Origin: a bacterium
GTDB lineage: Bacteria > Cyanobacteriota > Vampirovibrionia > Gastranaerophilales > Gastranaerophilaceae
NCBI GenBank assembly: GCA_017480425.1
Contig: JAFVAR010000049.1
Span: forward strand, 1 to 40,638
Direction: 5' to 3'
Length of the DNA: 40,638 nt
Shown: in pieces, positions 25,973 to 33,839 of the stretch
Position numbering within the stretch: position 1 is the first letter of the stretch
Layout of the letters: the number at the start of each line of letters is the position of its first letter
The notes under the pieces: model-generated
Told to the model about the DNA's origin: nothing
Seen by the model: the letters and a program-made list of their open reading frames with translations, nothing else
Database searches by the model: none
Translations under genes and position numbers: made by a program

Positions 25973-26566
25973 ATGCCTAATAATGAAAGTGTTGGAAAAA
26001 AAATAGTAGAAGCTTTGAAAAAGCAAGCAGAAAATATTGAAACAGCAGATGAATCTTTATTTGATTCAGATTCTTTGTCTGTATCAGAATCAGCAAATGA
26101 TGATATTTTTACTGATGATAATTCAGATGTTTTTGCTTCTCCAAAGGAAGCTCAAAAATCTTCAAACTTCTTTGATGATGTTGAAGAAGAAAAAGATCCT
26201 TTCTTTGTTGAACCAAAACCGGTTCATCAGGCAGTAAGCGAATTGAACGGTGAATCTTTTGAAATGCCTGCTAATATTGCGGTACTTAAAAGGTTAATAT
26301 CTCAACTTCCGAGCGGAGTATCAAGACACACCGGTGCACAAATTATAAAGCAAACAATGGAAGCTTTGGGTATATCAATGAGAAGTGTTCTTCAAGATGC
26401 GCAGCAGGTTCAGGAGAATTTAAAAGTTGCAGCAAGAGAGTGCCAAGGCTCTATTCAGGAGTATAAAAAATTGATATTATCTTTGGAAAAACAATCTCAA
26501 AGCTATCAAAAACAGTATTCTGCTTTAAACGATTTAATTAGTTTGTTTATTCAGACAACAAAGTAG
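25973..26566 (+). CDS. Acidic protein with C-terminal coiled coil, unrecognised
   Basis: The 197-residue protein has an acidic, serine-rich, probably disordered first half (about 20-90: DSLSVSESANDDIFTDDNSD) and a helical second half. The latter contains LISQLPSGVSRHTGAQIIKQTMEALGISMRSVLQDAQQVQENL followed by a coiled-coil segment (about 145-190). GAGGGAG precedes the start and a terminator follows, so it forms its own unit beside dnaG. The layout, a disordered arm plus coiled coil, would suit a cytoplasmic scaffold or division-linked protein, which is only a guess from composition. Confidence 0.65.
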   Translation: MPNNESVGKKIVEALKKQAENIETADESLFDSDSLSVSESANDDIFTDDNSDVFASPKEAQKSSNFFDDVEEEKDPFFVEPKPVHQAVSELNGESFEMPANIAVLKRLISQLPSGVSRHTGAQIIKQTMEALGISMRSVLQDAQQVQENLKVAARECQGSIQEYKKLILSLEKQSQSYQKQYSALNDLISLFIQTTK

Positions 26567-26593
26567 AGGTAGAATAAAGGTAATGTATATTAT

Positions 26594-26628
26594 AAAAAGA
26601 GAATGTCTTTTAAGACATTCTCTTTTTG
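26594..26628 (+). terminator. Rho-independent terminator
   Basis: A long stem (26594-26609 with 26612-26627; the innermost pairs probably open) with a T run follows the 25973 gene. Confidence 0.85.
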
Positions 26629-26656
26629 CTTAGTAATGCTCCGCAGGCTTTGTTTA

Positions 26657-26953
26657 CTAATCTTCTTTCGGTGTAAACACCCATGCTTGACCGAAGATTT
26701 GTTCTTCACCTTTTATTGCTCCGACCATAATTTTGTTTTTTTCTTTTTGTACAATTACTTTGACATCATTCGGGTAATCTAAAACTTTTTGGTCTTCTAT
26801 CACACCAAAAGTTCTGTCTACATAGTCCAGTACGTCGTAGTATTCTTTTATCGATTCCAATCTGTGCAAATCAACTAAAATCTTGTCGTCGCATGCATTC
26901 TTAAAATTACCTGCATTGTAGGAATATAAATTGTACATGTTAAACTCTGCCAT
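26657..26953 (-). CDS. 98-residue protein, unrecognised
   Basis: The soluble protein starts MAEFNMYNLYSYNAGNFKNACDDKI, has a helical middle and ends in beta-like segments (DVKVIVQKEKNKIMVGAI, then QAWVFTPKED). AAAGGT lies upstream of the ATG. No known domain is recognised. It is the last of four small minus-strand genes at 26657-28484. Confidence 0.55.
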   Translation of the reverse strand: MAEFNMYNLYSYNAGNFKNACDDKILVDLHRLESIKEYYDVLDYVDRTFGVIEDQKVLDYPNDVKVIVQKEKNKIMVGAIKGEEQIFGQAWVFTPKED

Positions 26954-27096
26954 AGCTTACCTTTCATAGTTTAATAAGTATTTCTTTACCTCACCATCTC
27001 CAATAAGGAGAGGGTATATGGTAAAAAATTTTTAATAATAAATTTGATTAGTTATATTAAAGGTTGTAAGTAACTCCAACCTACATACTTGTATAT

Positions 27097-27450
27097 TTAT
27101 GAATTTAAACCAGCAATCCAAGTATTATCGCCATCTACATTAGTACCATTATTTTTTATCCATTCAGCTAATTCGTCATAGGACATACCATTGATTTTTC
27201 CTTCTAAATGAGCTTTTTCATTAGGATCTAAGTCAACAGTTTTTATTGTATCATTTCCATTATCATTTAACGTTAAATTATAGACTCCATTTTTTATTGT
27301 AATGATAATAGTATTATTCGTTGTATTACCTTCAGGTAATTTCACATCCGATTCAGCTTCTTTCTTTTCAGCAGCTCCGGCTTTTTCAGTTTTTGCAGTT
27401 TGGTTTAGTCCTTTTAGTGCTGCAGGATTTAATTTTCCGTTTACGTTCAT
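27097..27450 (-). CDS. 117-residue protein, unrecognised
   Basis: The protein begins MNVNGKLNPAALKGLNQTAKTEK, followed by a low-complexity charged linker, then a small beta-rich region (TIIITIKNGVYNLTLNDNGND) and a short helix (NGMSYDELAEWIKNNGTNVDG). A GAAAGGAAA ribosome-binding site precedes the ATG, as for the gene upstream. No signal peptide is seen. Function is unknown. Confidence 0.55.
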   Translation of the reverse strand: MNVNGKLNPAALKGLNQTAKTEKAGAAEKKEAESDVKLPEGNTTNNTIIITIKNGVYNLTLNDNGNDTIKTVDLDPNEKAHLEGKINGMSYDELAEWIKNNGTNVDGDNTWIAGLNS

Positions 27451-27640
27451 ATTTTTCCTTTCTTTATAATTTGTTTAAATTGTACCCCCATCCTTCTTGA
27501 CAGGTATGTATTAAACGGATATCGCTATTGTTTACATCCTCTGCTCACCGGTCATTCTTCTATAAGGATATGGGATAGACTGTGATATATTCTGTTTGTA
27601 GTGCAAAAATTGCACCCTGGTTTAATCTATATATCGTGTG

Positions 27641-28093
27641 TTATGGAGTGCCATTATTGTTATTGTTATTGTTATTATTGTTTTTGTTATACTCTTCTTC
27701 TGATATCATATGTGGTTCCCATCTGGCATATTGCGAACCAGGTTCACCCTCAACTTTTGTCCATTCAATATAAACAGTTCTACCATTCTCAAGTGTCTGT
27801 TTATCATATTTTTTACTACCGACAGGGCTATCATAGAATTCATTGTCTTGCCAATCAATATGATATACTAGTGGTTCATTATCTGTTTTAACATTAGAGT
27901 CTGCTGTTTTAGCTTCGCCAACTTGATTTTTAGCATTGTCAATCATGTCTGCAACTTTGCCATCAGGTAATTTTGTAGCATCTGTGTTTCCGGCACGTCC
28001 TGTTGGTTTAGTTCCTTCGTCTGGTTTTGGTTCCGGTTTTCTTGGTTTAATCTCTGCTGCTTTAAAATTAGGCATGTTTCTGTTTACTTGCAT
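27641..28093 (-). CDS. 150-residue protein with F-K-A motif and polyasparagine tract
   Basis: The protein begins MQVNRNMPNFKAAEIKPRKPEPKPDEG, continues with a disordered K/P/G-rich stretch, and has a compact part (EPLVYHIDWQDNEFYDSPVGS...YIEWTKVEGEPGSQYARWEPHMISEEEY). It ends NK-N10-GTP. The ten asparagines are encoded by AAT/AAC triplets at 27653-27682. GAAAGGAAA precedes the start. The opening with FKA is shared in spirit with other small proteins in the window. Function is unknown. Confidence 0.55.
   Translation of the reverse strand: MQVNRNMPNFKAAEIKPRKPEPKPDEGTKPTGRAGNTDATKLPDGKVADMIDNAKNQVGEAKTADSNVKTDNEPLVYHIDWQDNEFYDSPVGSKKYDKQTLENGRTVYIEWTKVEGEPGSQYARWEPHMISEEEYNKNNNNNNNNNNGTP
27653..27682 (-). 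repeat. AAT/AAC triplet run encoding ten asparagines
   Basis: Ten consecutive asparagine codons alternate AAC and AAT near the 3' end of the 27641-28093 gene. Such tracts change length by replication slippage without shifting the frame. Confidence 0.85.
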
Positions 28094-28184
28094 AATTTTG
28101 TTTCCTTTCTTTTTTGTACATAATACTAACTGATATAAACTTTTACTTTTTTCTTTGGTTTAATTTCCCGTTTATTTACCCCAT

Positions 28185-28484
28185 TTACCCCTCGTGTCTG
28201 AGGTAGTCACCTTTACCGGATTTGTTGTCATACTTAAACACCTCGCAATTGCTTCCGTCCTCAGTCGGAACAATAACAAGATCTATGTTTGCACCCCTTT
28301 CAATTTCTAAGCACATACGTTCCCCGTTAGGAGAAATTACTGTAATTTTACTTTTCTGAATATCAGTTTTGCCACAGGGTTCTTTTTTAGAAGTTTCAGC
28401 TGCAGTTTTTTCTGACTTAATAAGCTCTTCCATTCTCAAACCTTTTGTATCGCCAAGCTCAAGCTTTGGCATATCCATTGACAT
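28185..28484 (-). CDS. 99-residue protein, unrecognised
   Basis: The protein starts MSMDMPKLELGDTKGLRMEELIKSEKTAAETSKKEP, then has one beta-rich segment (KSKITVISPNGERMCLEIERGANIDLVIVPTEDG) and ends in a charged tail. The ribosome-binding site is weak. It belongs to the group of small minus-strand genes with their own spacing and no clear operon. Confidence 0.5.
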   Translation of the reverse strand: MSMDMPKLELGDTKGLRMEELIKSEKTAAETSKKEPCGKTDIQKSKITVISPNGERMCLEIERGANIDLVIVPTEDGSNCEVFKYDNKSGKGDYLRHEG

Positions 28485-28986
28485 AACAATTGTTACTTTC
28501 TTTTGTCACTCACTATATAAACTCTTTACATAGCCTCTGTGTTGTTCTATATGTACCTTTTGCTACGTTCTTTTGGTAAATATATATTTTTGAATCTTAC
28601 AATTACAATCTGTATAACGGCATATTTTTGAAAAACTTTAGGGTTTTGGGGGATTTTGTTACAAATGTTTACATCAAAGGCTAAAGACTAAGTCATATTC
28701 ATAAAATTTGTCTAATATATTTGTAGGATAAAAGTTAATATTTATTAAAAAATGTCTCAAATTGTGTAAATTGAAACATGTAGAGTATAATTTTTTGCAT
28801 AATATAGTTTTTGTTGGTTGGAAACTATTTATCAATAAATATCTAATTCGTGTCCTCGCTCGCAGTATCCATTCAGTGGGAGAGGGGCTAGGGGTGAGGC
28901 TACAGAAATACTTTTAAATAATCTCCCTCGCCTGCAGTATCCATTCAGTGGGAGAGGGGTTAGGGGTGAGGGAATAGATAGCATTA
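28485..28986. other. 500-base gene-free stretch
   Basis: I see no convincing reading frame, RNA gene or terminator here. The first part is AT-rich and featureless; the last about 120 bases hold two copies of a GC-rich 45-bp repeat listed separately. Confidence 0.6.
28854..28970. repeat. Two copies of a 45-bp GC-rich intergenic repeat
   Basis: Positions 28854-28898 and 28926-28970 differ at only two or three bases and repeat with a 72-bp period. The core contains GTATCCATTCAGTGGGAGAG and ends in a TAGGGGTGAG box. It is much richer in GC than the flanks, so it is likely a dispersed intergenic element rather than local drift. Two copies with a 27-bp gap do not make a CRISPR array. Confidence 0.75.
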
Positions 28987-29448
28987 TTATATTCCGTCTT
29001 CGCTATCTTCCCCTTCTTCACTTTCTTCTCCGCTTGTCGGAGCAGCAACTTTTACTCCCATTTGTTCCAGTGACATTCGGGCTTTGGGAGCAAGCGCCGT
29101 ATCTGAGAAGTTCTCTAGGATTGTTTGATAACATTCAATTGCTTCAGGCTTCATATCTCTAAGTCTGTAGATGGTTCCTGCTTTATAGTACAAAGGTGCA
29201 AGAGCAGGGTTTGCAGCCATAAGCATTTGGTTATCAAGTTTTATTTTAATCCCGATTAATGTTTCATTATCTTGCGGTGATAACAAAGCTCGCCCGTATA
29301 TTTTTTTTGTTAATGTATCAATAGAATCAGACATTTGAGCAATGTCTTCTTTTGAAAGTTTAGCGGAATTTTTTGCTGCGGAAACATCAAGACTTATTGC
29401 AGACAGCAATAAAAATAGTGTTATTATGCTAAGAATTATTCTTTTCAT
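28987..29448 (-). CDS. Secreted TPR-like protein
   Basis: The 153-residue protein has a signal peptide (MKRIILSIITLFLLLSAISLD, cleavage near VSA-A). Its helical region includes ALAPLYYKAGTIYRLRDMKPEAIECYQTILENFSDTALAPKARMSLEQMG, which fits one or two tetratricopeptide repeats. It ends in an acidic tail (EESEEGEDSEDG). TPR proteins bind other proteins; a periplasmic scaffold role is inferred. Confidence 0.65.
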   Translation of the reverse strand: MKRIILSIITLFLLLSAISLDVSAAKNSAKLSKEDIAQMSDSIDTLTKKIYGRALLSPQDNETLIGIKIKLDNQMLMAANPALAPLYYKAGTIYRLRDMKPEAIECYQTILENFSDTALAPKARMSLEQMGVKVAAPTSGEESEEGEDSEDGI

Positions 29449-29498
29449 CTTATACTCCGTTTAAAATCATTATATCCTATTTTCATTATACTTAAAAG

Positions 29499-29528
29499 TT
29501 GATTTTTGTATTCAATTAAATGTATGAT
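29499..29528 (+). promoter_or_regulatory. Promoter for nagZ, placed almost at the start codon
   Basis: TTGATT (29499-29504) and TATGAT (29523-29528) are 18 nt apart. The -10 box ends 6 nt before the ATG at 29535, with no Shine-Dalgarno, so the transcript would begin at or beside that ATG. Confidence 0.45.
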
Positions 29529-29534
29529 TATTTT

Positions 29535-30482
29535 ATGGAAGAGATTATTTTTCAAAAGTTTATTTTAGGCACTGGAGAATATCTGGATGATGCTCTAAAT
29601 AAGGGGTTAGGCGGTGTAATATTTTTCACAAGAGATATTCAATCGGAACATCAATTTAAAGAGCTTATTGAAAATATAAATAATAGGTCAAAAATAAAAC
29701 CGTTTTTATCAATTGATCAAGAAGGCGGTCGTGTCGAACGGACCGAAAATATATCAAAAAGACGACTTTCTCCCAAGTTTGCATATACTAAAGGTATTGA
29801 TTTTTTAAGAAATCAGTCGGAGGAAATTGCTAAGCAGTTGAGTGAATTAGGAATAAATTTAAATTTTTCTCCGTGCGCGGATGTCAATACAAATTCGAAT
29901 AATCCGATAATTGGCGAGCGTTCTTTTGCTGATAATCCGGATGACGTTATAAAAGGAATTCAAGTTGTATCCGAGGCTTACAGAAAATACGGTATTATTC
30001 CTTGTGTAAAGCATTTCCCGGGACATGGCGATGCTGATAAAGACAGCCATTTAACACTTCCGGTGATTGACTTACCTATAGAAAAAATGGAATCAATACA
30101 TATCAGGCCATTTAAATATGCGGTTGAACACGGAATTGAAATGATTATGGCAGCTCATCTCCATTGTACTTGTTTTGACAAGAATACAATTCCTTCATCA
30201 TTAAGTAAGAATGCAATAGGATATTTGAGAAATAATTTAAATTATAACGGGGTAATCATATCAGACGATATGGTTATGAAGGGTGTACAGGATTACGGTG
30301 CTTTAGAAGCTTGTATTATGGCAATCAATGCGGGTGTAGATATGTTTATATTCAGAGATGCCGATGAAAGTACATATAATTTGATTTTGGAACTTGCAAA
30401 AGCCGCAGAAAACAATAATGAATTAAAATCAAAGATTATTAAATCAAACAAGCGGATTCAGCGATTAAAAACAAAAATTTAA
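29535..30482 (+). CDS. nagZ: Beta-N-acetylhexosaminidase (NagZ type, GH3)
   Basis: GH3 NagZ removes N-acetylglucosamine from peptidoglycan fragments during cell-wall recycling. The 315-residue protein shows the family core: FLSIDQEGGRVERT, the KHFPGHGDADKDSH loop (K159-H160, with the catalytic-type Asp/His pair around 166-171) and the nucleophile motif VIISDDMVMKGV. Start 29535 is preferred because a promoter overlaps the 5 codons preceding it; ATG 29520 is the alternative. It converges with and overlaps the zinc-ribbon gene by 4 nt. The GH3 family also includes other glycosidases, but the SH and PGHGD pattern favours NagZ. Confidence 0.88.
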   Translation: MEEIIFQKFILGTGEYLDDALNKGLGGVIFFTRDIQSEHQFKELIENINNRSKIKPFLSIDQEGGRVERTENISKRRLSPKFAYTKGIDFLRNQSEEIAKQLSELGINLNFSPCADVNTNSNNPIIGERSFADNPDDVIKGIQVVSEAYRKYGIIPCVKHFPGHGDADKDSHLTLPVIDLPIEKMESIHIRPFKYAVEHGIEMIMAAHLHCTCFDKNTIPSSLSKNAIGYLRNNLNYNGVIISDDMVMKGVQDYGALEACIMAINAGVDMFIFRDADESTYNLILELAKAAENNNELKSKIIKSNKRIQRLKTKI

Positions 30483-31114
30483 AATCTGAACAACCATCTG
30501 TAAAAATTGTGTATGTTAGAATCCATGCAAGCCACAAATTGCAATATTAGCAATATGCCGATTAATAAAATCATTTGCGGAGATTTTGCATCAAAGTATT
30601 CGTGTGTTTGCAAAACTCTGTTTTCATATGTATCTATGAAATGAATTAAGTATAGTATGTTAAAAATTGCGATGTAGTATGGATTATGTTCAAGAGTTAC
30701 TCCATAATTTTTTTCAGTATATTTTTCAATTATTCTTATAACTCGGTACGTTAAAGAAATATATATCAATATTTGCAGGAATACTATTAATGATAAAATT
30801 ATTCCGGCAGAAGGTTTGTTCAAATAGAATACATATGCGGCAAAGTTTAAAACCAAAAGTCCCACGAGCCAATTAAGTTTTATTTTATCCTTTAAGTTAT
30901 TGCTTAATTTATTTATGCTTCTTCCGTTAATAAAAAACCAAAGAGTTCCGAAAAATCCGTATGTTAAAATATTAAGTGCAAGAAATATCCCGAATTCTTT
31001 AAATTTTAAATTCGGGAGTTCCGGTTCCGAAAATAATGCTGCGCAATTTGGGCACCTTGTAGAATCTGTATCTATAATATTTCCGCAAAACGGACAATTT
31101 ATTTTTTCTGCCAT
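30479..31114 (-). CDS. Zinc-ribbon membrane protein, DUF4234-like region
   Basis: The 211-residue protein starts with a cysteine zinc ribbon (INCPFCGNIIDTDSTRCPNCAALF; C8, C11, C22, C25 approximately) and continues with four or five hydrophobic segments (IFLALNILTYGFFGTLWFFI, WLVGLLVLNFAAYVFYL, IILSLIVFLQILIYISL, LIGILLILQFVA). The arrangement, a ribbon followed by a YGFFGTLWFF helix, resembles DUF4234-type proteins, but this is a tentative match. GGGAGAG lies before the ATG. Function is unknown. Confidence 0.6.
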   Translation of the reverse strand: MAEKINCPFCGNIIDTDSTRCPNCAALFSEPELPNLKFKEFGIFLALNILTYGFFGTLWFFINGRSINKLSNNLKDKIKLNWLVGLLVLNFAAYVFYLNKPSAGIILSLIVFLQILIYISLTYRVIRIIEKYTEKNYGVTLEHNPYYIAIFNILYLIHFIDTYENRVLQTHEYFDAKSPQMILLIGILLILQFVACMDSNIHNFYRWLFRF

Positions 31115-31146
31115 ACTAAAAACTCTCCCGAAACAATTCTATCATA

Positions 31147-31782
31147 TTATATATTTTTAGCGCAATATTCTTCTATCGGACAAGCAGAACAATTTGGCTT
31201 AATCGGTTTACAAACATTTTGACCATGAGTTACCATTAAAGTATTTATATCAATCCAATACTTAATCGGTAATTTTTCTCTGAGTGCAAATTCTGTTTCT
31301 TCCGGATTCTTCGTTTTTACATAACCGAGACGGTTAAAGATTCTGTGAACATGTACGTCTACGCATATTGCAGGTTTATTAAATCCTTGAGAAAGAACAA
31401 GATTTGCAGTTTTTCTTCCAACACCCTTAAATTTGCAGAGTTCTTCAATTTCATCAGGGACTTTTCCTCCCATTTCTTCATCAATTTGTCTTGATAGTTC
31501 AATAATTTGTTTCGCTTTATTTTCGTAAAATCCTACAGGATAAATCGCTTGTGCTAATTCTGCAACATTTATTTCCTTCATATCATGCGGATTATCTGCA
31601 AGTTTTAGCATTCTAAGTGTTGCAGGATATGTAGTTTTGTCATTTGTTCTAAGGCTTAAAATACATGAAATTAAAACAAGATAAGGGTTATTGAATGAAT
31701 CCATTAATCTTACAAATTCGCTTCTCGGCTGCTTTGATTCTTTTAGTTTTTCCACTATTTTATCAATGTTCATCATTCGCAT
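31147..31782 (-). CDS. nth: Endonuclease III
   Basis: Nth removes oxidised pyrimidines and cuts the abasic site in base-excision repair. The 211-residue protein has the HhH plus GPD region CKFKGVGRKTANLVLSQG with catalytic K124, catalytic D142 (CVDVHVHR), and the [4Fe-4S] cluster cysteines C191, C198, C201 and C207 (C-x6-C-x2-C-x5-C). Several in-frame ATGs lie at the start (31782, 31776, 31773); 31773 would give MNIDKIVEK. It overlaps the end of the small membrane protein gene, suggesting coupling. Confidence 0.95.
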   Translation of the reverse strand: MRMMNIDKIVEKLKESKQPRSEFVRLMDSFNNPYLVLISCILSLRTNDKTTYPATLRMLKLADNPHDMKEINVAELAQAIYPVGFYENKAKQIIELSRQIDEEMGGKVPDEIEELCKFKGVGRKTANLVLSQGFNKPAICVDVHVHRIFNRLGYVKTKNPEETEFALREKLPIKYWIDINTLMVTHGQNVCKPIKPNCSACPIEEYCAKNI

Positions 31783-32023
31783 CTTCTTGTCTTATTCCGA
31801 ATAAACTCAGTAAAGTTCCGGCAATTCCCAATGCGGAAGCGGCCTTATCAAGCGGTGCCGTATAAGAATATTCGGGTGCTTCTTTTGAGAATGAATCGAA
31901 TGCATTAGACAACATAAACAACGATGTACTGGCTATAAATGCACCGATTCCGTATCGGCAAAACTTATTAATTCCTTGAAAATTTGTCTTTAAATTACAA
32001 TTGTTAATTCTTTGTACTTGCAT
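31763..32023 (-). CDS. Small membrane protein with N-F-Q-G opening, unrecognised
   Basis: The 86-residue protein begins MQVQRINNCNLKTNFQGINKF, then has two hydrophobic segments (GIGAFIASTSLFMLSNAF and ASALGIAGTLLSLFGI). It ends in an acidic tail. It sits between argS (26 nt upstream) and nth, which it overlaps by 20 nt. The N-F-Q-G opening belongs to the recurring F-x-G/A set in the window. Function is unknown. Confidence 0.6.
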   Translation of the reverse strand: MQVQRINNCNLKTNFQGINKFCRYGIGAFIASTSLFMLSNAFDSFSKEAPEYSYTAPLDKAASALGIAGTLLSLFGIRQEDANDEH

Positions 32024-32048
32024 ATAAATTCCTTATAGTAATACATTT

Positions 32049-33779
32049 CTACATTTTTTCAGGAGCGGATACTCCCAAAATATCAAGAGCATTTTTAATA
32101 ACTATTTTAACGGCTGCCATTAACGCTAATCTTGATTTCATCATTTCAACATCATCCCCTATAACTCGGTTTGAATTGTAGAATGAATGAAATTCCGCTG
32201 CAAGTTCTTGAACATATCTGCAAATTGTATAGACAGTTCTGTTTTCAGCGGATAGTGCAATTACGGATTTAAACTCTTCAAGTTTTAGAATTAAAGCTTT
32301 TGCAGAGTCAACTGTTTTGAGTATTAAAGCTGTATCGGCACTTCTTAGCATTTCATTTAGTTCGCTTTCTTTCATAGGAGCGGGAGATTTTTCTCCTGTT
32401 TCAGAATTGAGTTTTTCGCTAATCGCATTTCTGAGAATTGAGCAAACTCTTGCATAAGCATATTGAACATAGAATACAGGATTTTCGTCTGTAGAACGTT
32501 TTGCAAGTTCAATATCAAAATCCAAAGTTATGTCAATATTTCTCATACACATCCAATAACGTGTTGCATCTACTCCGACTTCTTCAATTAAGTCATCTAA
32601 TGTAACCATATTTTTGCGTTTACCCATTCTGACTTCATTTCCGTCAATCAGGAGGTTAACCAGCTGGCCAAGCAAAACTTCCAATCCGTCAGGATTATAT
32701 CCTAACGCTTCTAATGACGCTTTAACACGTGCAATATATCCGTGGTGATCGGCACCCCATATATCAATTAGTCTTTCAAAACCTCGGTCAAATTTATCTG
32801 CGTGGTATGCAATATCTGCAGTTAAATATGTATTTGAGCCGTCAGCTTTTTTTATTACTCTGTCTTGATCATCTCCGAATTGAGTAGATTTAAACCAAAT
32901 CGCTCCTTCCTGCTCGTACAGGAAGCCCTTATCCATCAGTTCTTTATATCTGGCTTCAACTTTTCCGGATTTATGTAAATCTAATTCCGAATAAAATTTA
33001 TCAAAATGAACCCTAAAATTCTCTAACAAATCTTTTTGTTTTTGCTCCATTTCTTCTTTTGCAAAATCGCACAATTCAGAAAGCGGAATGTCTTTGACAT
33101 TTGATTTGTTTATATCCCTGTGTTTTGCAAGATAATTCTTTGCAGTAGGAATCAAGTATTCTCCGGGGTAATAATTTTTTCTTTCAGTTTCATCTGCAGG
33201 GAAATCTGCGTTTTCGCCAAGTTCCTGTTGAATACGTATTCTGAGAGAATTCCCAAGCTTTTGAATTTGACTTCCGGCGTCATTAATATAAAATTCCTGA
33301 TAAACTTCGTGTCCATAGAATTTTAAAAGATTTGCAAGAGCGCTGCCCATTGCAGCCCATCTTCCGTGGCCTATATGGAACGGACCAGTCGGGTTAGCTG
33401 AAACATATTCCAACAGAATTTTCTCTTTCTTAATATTTTCCCCTCTTCCGTAATTTTCTTTTTTTGAAAGAATTTCTGCAACGGATTCGGCTAATAATTT
33501 ATTACTTGCTTTGAAATTTATAAATCCTCCGACAACAGATACAGTATAGTTTTCTTTAGAAAGGTTATCGAGAATTGCTTGAGCAATCATAGGCGGTGCA
33601 ATTTTTGCACTGCGGGCGAGGGATGATACGTTAACTGCAAAATCTCCAAAGTCAGGATTTTTGGGCTTTTCTATAATTAATGAGCCGGATGTGTATTCGC
33701 TCATTTGTCCTAAAGAGCCTACCGTTATTGCTTTACTAATACCTTGTTCAACTTCTTTTAAGAAAAAATCTTTTAACAT
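32049..33779 (-). CDS. argS: Arginyl-tRNA synthetase
   Basis: ArgS attaches arginine to tRNA-Arg. The 576-residue class I enzyme has the N-terminal Add1 domain, the HIGH motif in NPTGPFHIGHGRWAAMG (about 132-148), DVWGADHHGY-type DIWGADHHGY, and a MGKRKNMVTLDDL segment in place of the usual KMSKS, as is common in ArgS. The C-terminal anticodon-binding DALR domain follows. GCGAGG precedes the ATG. Confidence 0.96.
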   Translation of the reverse strand: MLKDFFLKEVEQGISKAITVGSLGQMSEYTSGSLIIEKPKNPDFGDFAVNVSSLARSAKIAPPMIAQAILDNLSKENYTVSVVGGFINFKASNKLLAESVAEILSKKENYGRGENIKKEKILLEYVSANPTGPFHIGHGRWAAMGSALANLLKFYGHEVYQEFYINDAGSQIQKLGNSLRIRIQQELGENADFPADETERKNYYPGEYLIPTAKNYLAKHRDINKSNVKDIPLSELCDFAKEEMEQKQKDLLENFRVHFDKFYSELDLHKSGKVEARYKELMDKGFLYEQEGAIWFKSTQFGDDQDRVIKKADGSNTYLTADIAYHADKFDRGFERLIDIWGADHHGYIARVKASLEALGYNPDGLEVLLGQLVNLLIDGNEVRMGKRKNMVTLDDLIEEVGVDATRYWMCMRNIDITLDFDIELAKRSTDENPVFYVQYAYARVCSILRNAISEKLNSETGEKSPAPMKESELNEMLRSADTALILKTVDSAKALILKLEEFKSVIALSAENRTVYTICRYVQELAAEFHSFYNSNRVIGDDVEMMKSRLALMAAVKIVIKNALDILGVSAPEKM

Positions 33780-33839
33780 TTCATTCCTCGCTTTTGTTTA
33801 AGTATAAGAGTATTATAGGATAAACAAAAACGTTTGAAA

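Noticed and set aside
26990..27020. Imperfect CTCC/GGAG hairpin downstream of the 27097 gene
   Set aside because: It is weak and lacks a T run on the needed strand; it may be a remnant of an intergenic repeat, but support is too thin.
27582..27891. Two plus-strand frames over the polyasparagine gene
   Set aside because: The LLLLLLLL and YCYCYC runs are the reverse reading of AAT/AAC codons; no ribosome-binding site.
28854..28970. Possible CRISPR array
   Set aside because: Only two repeat copies, with one 27-bp gap and no cas gene nearby.
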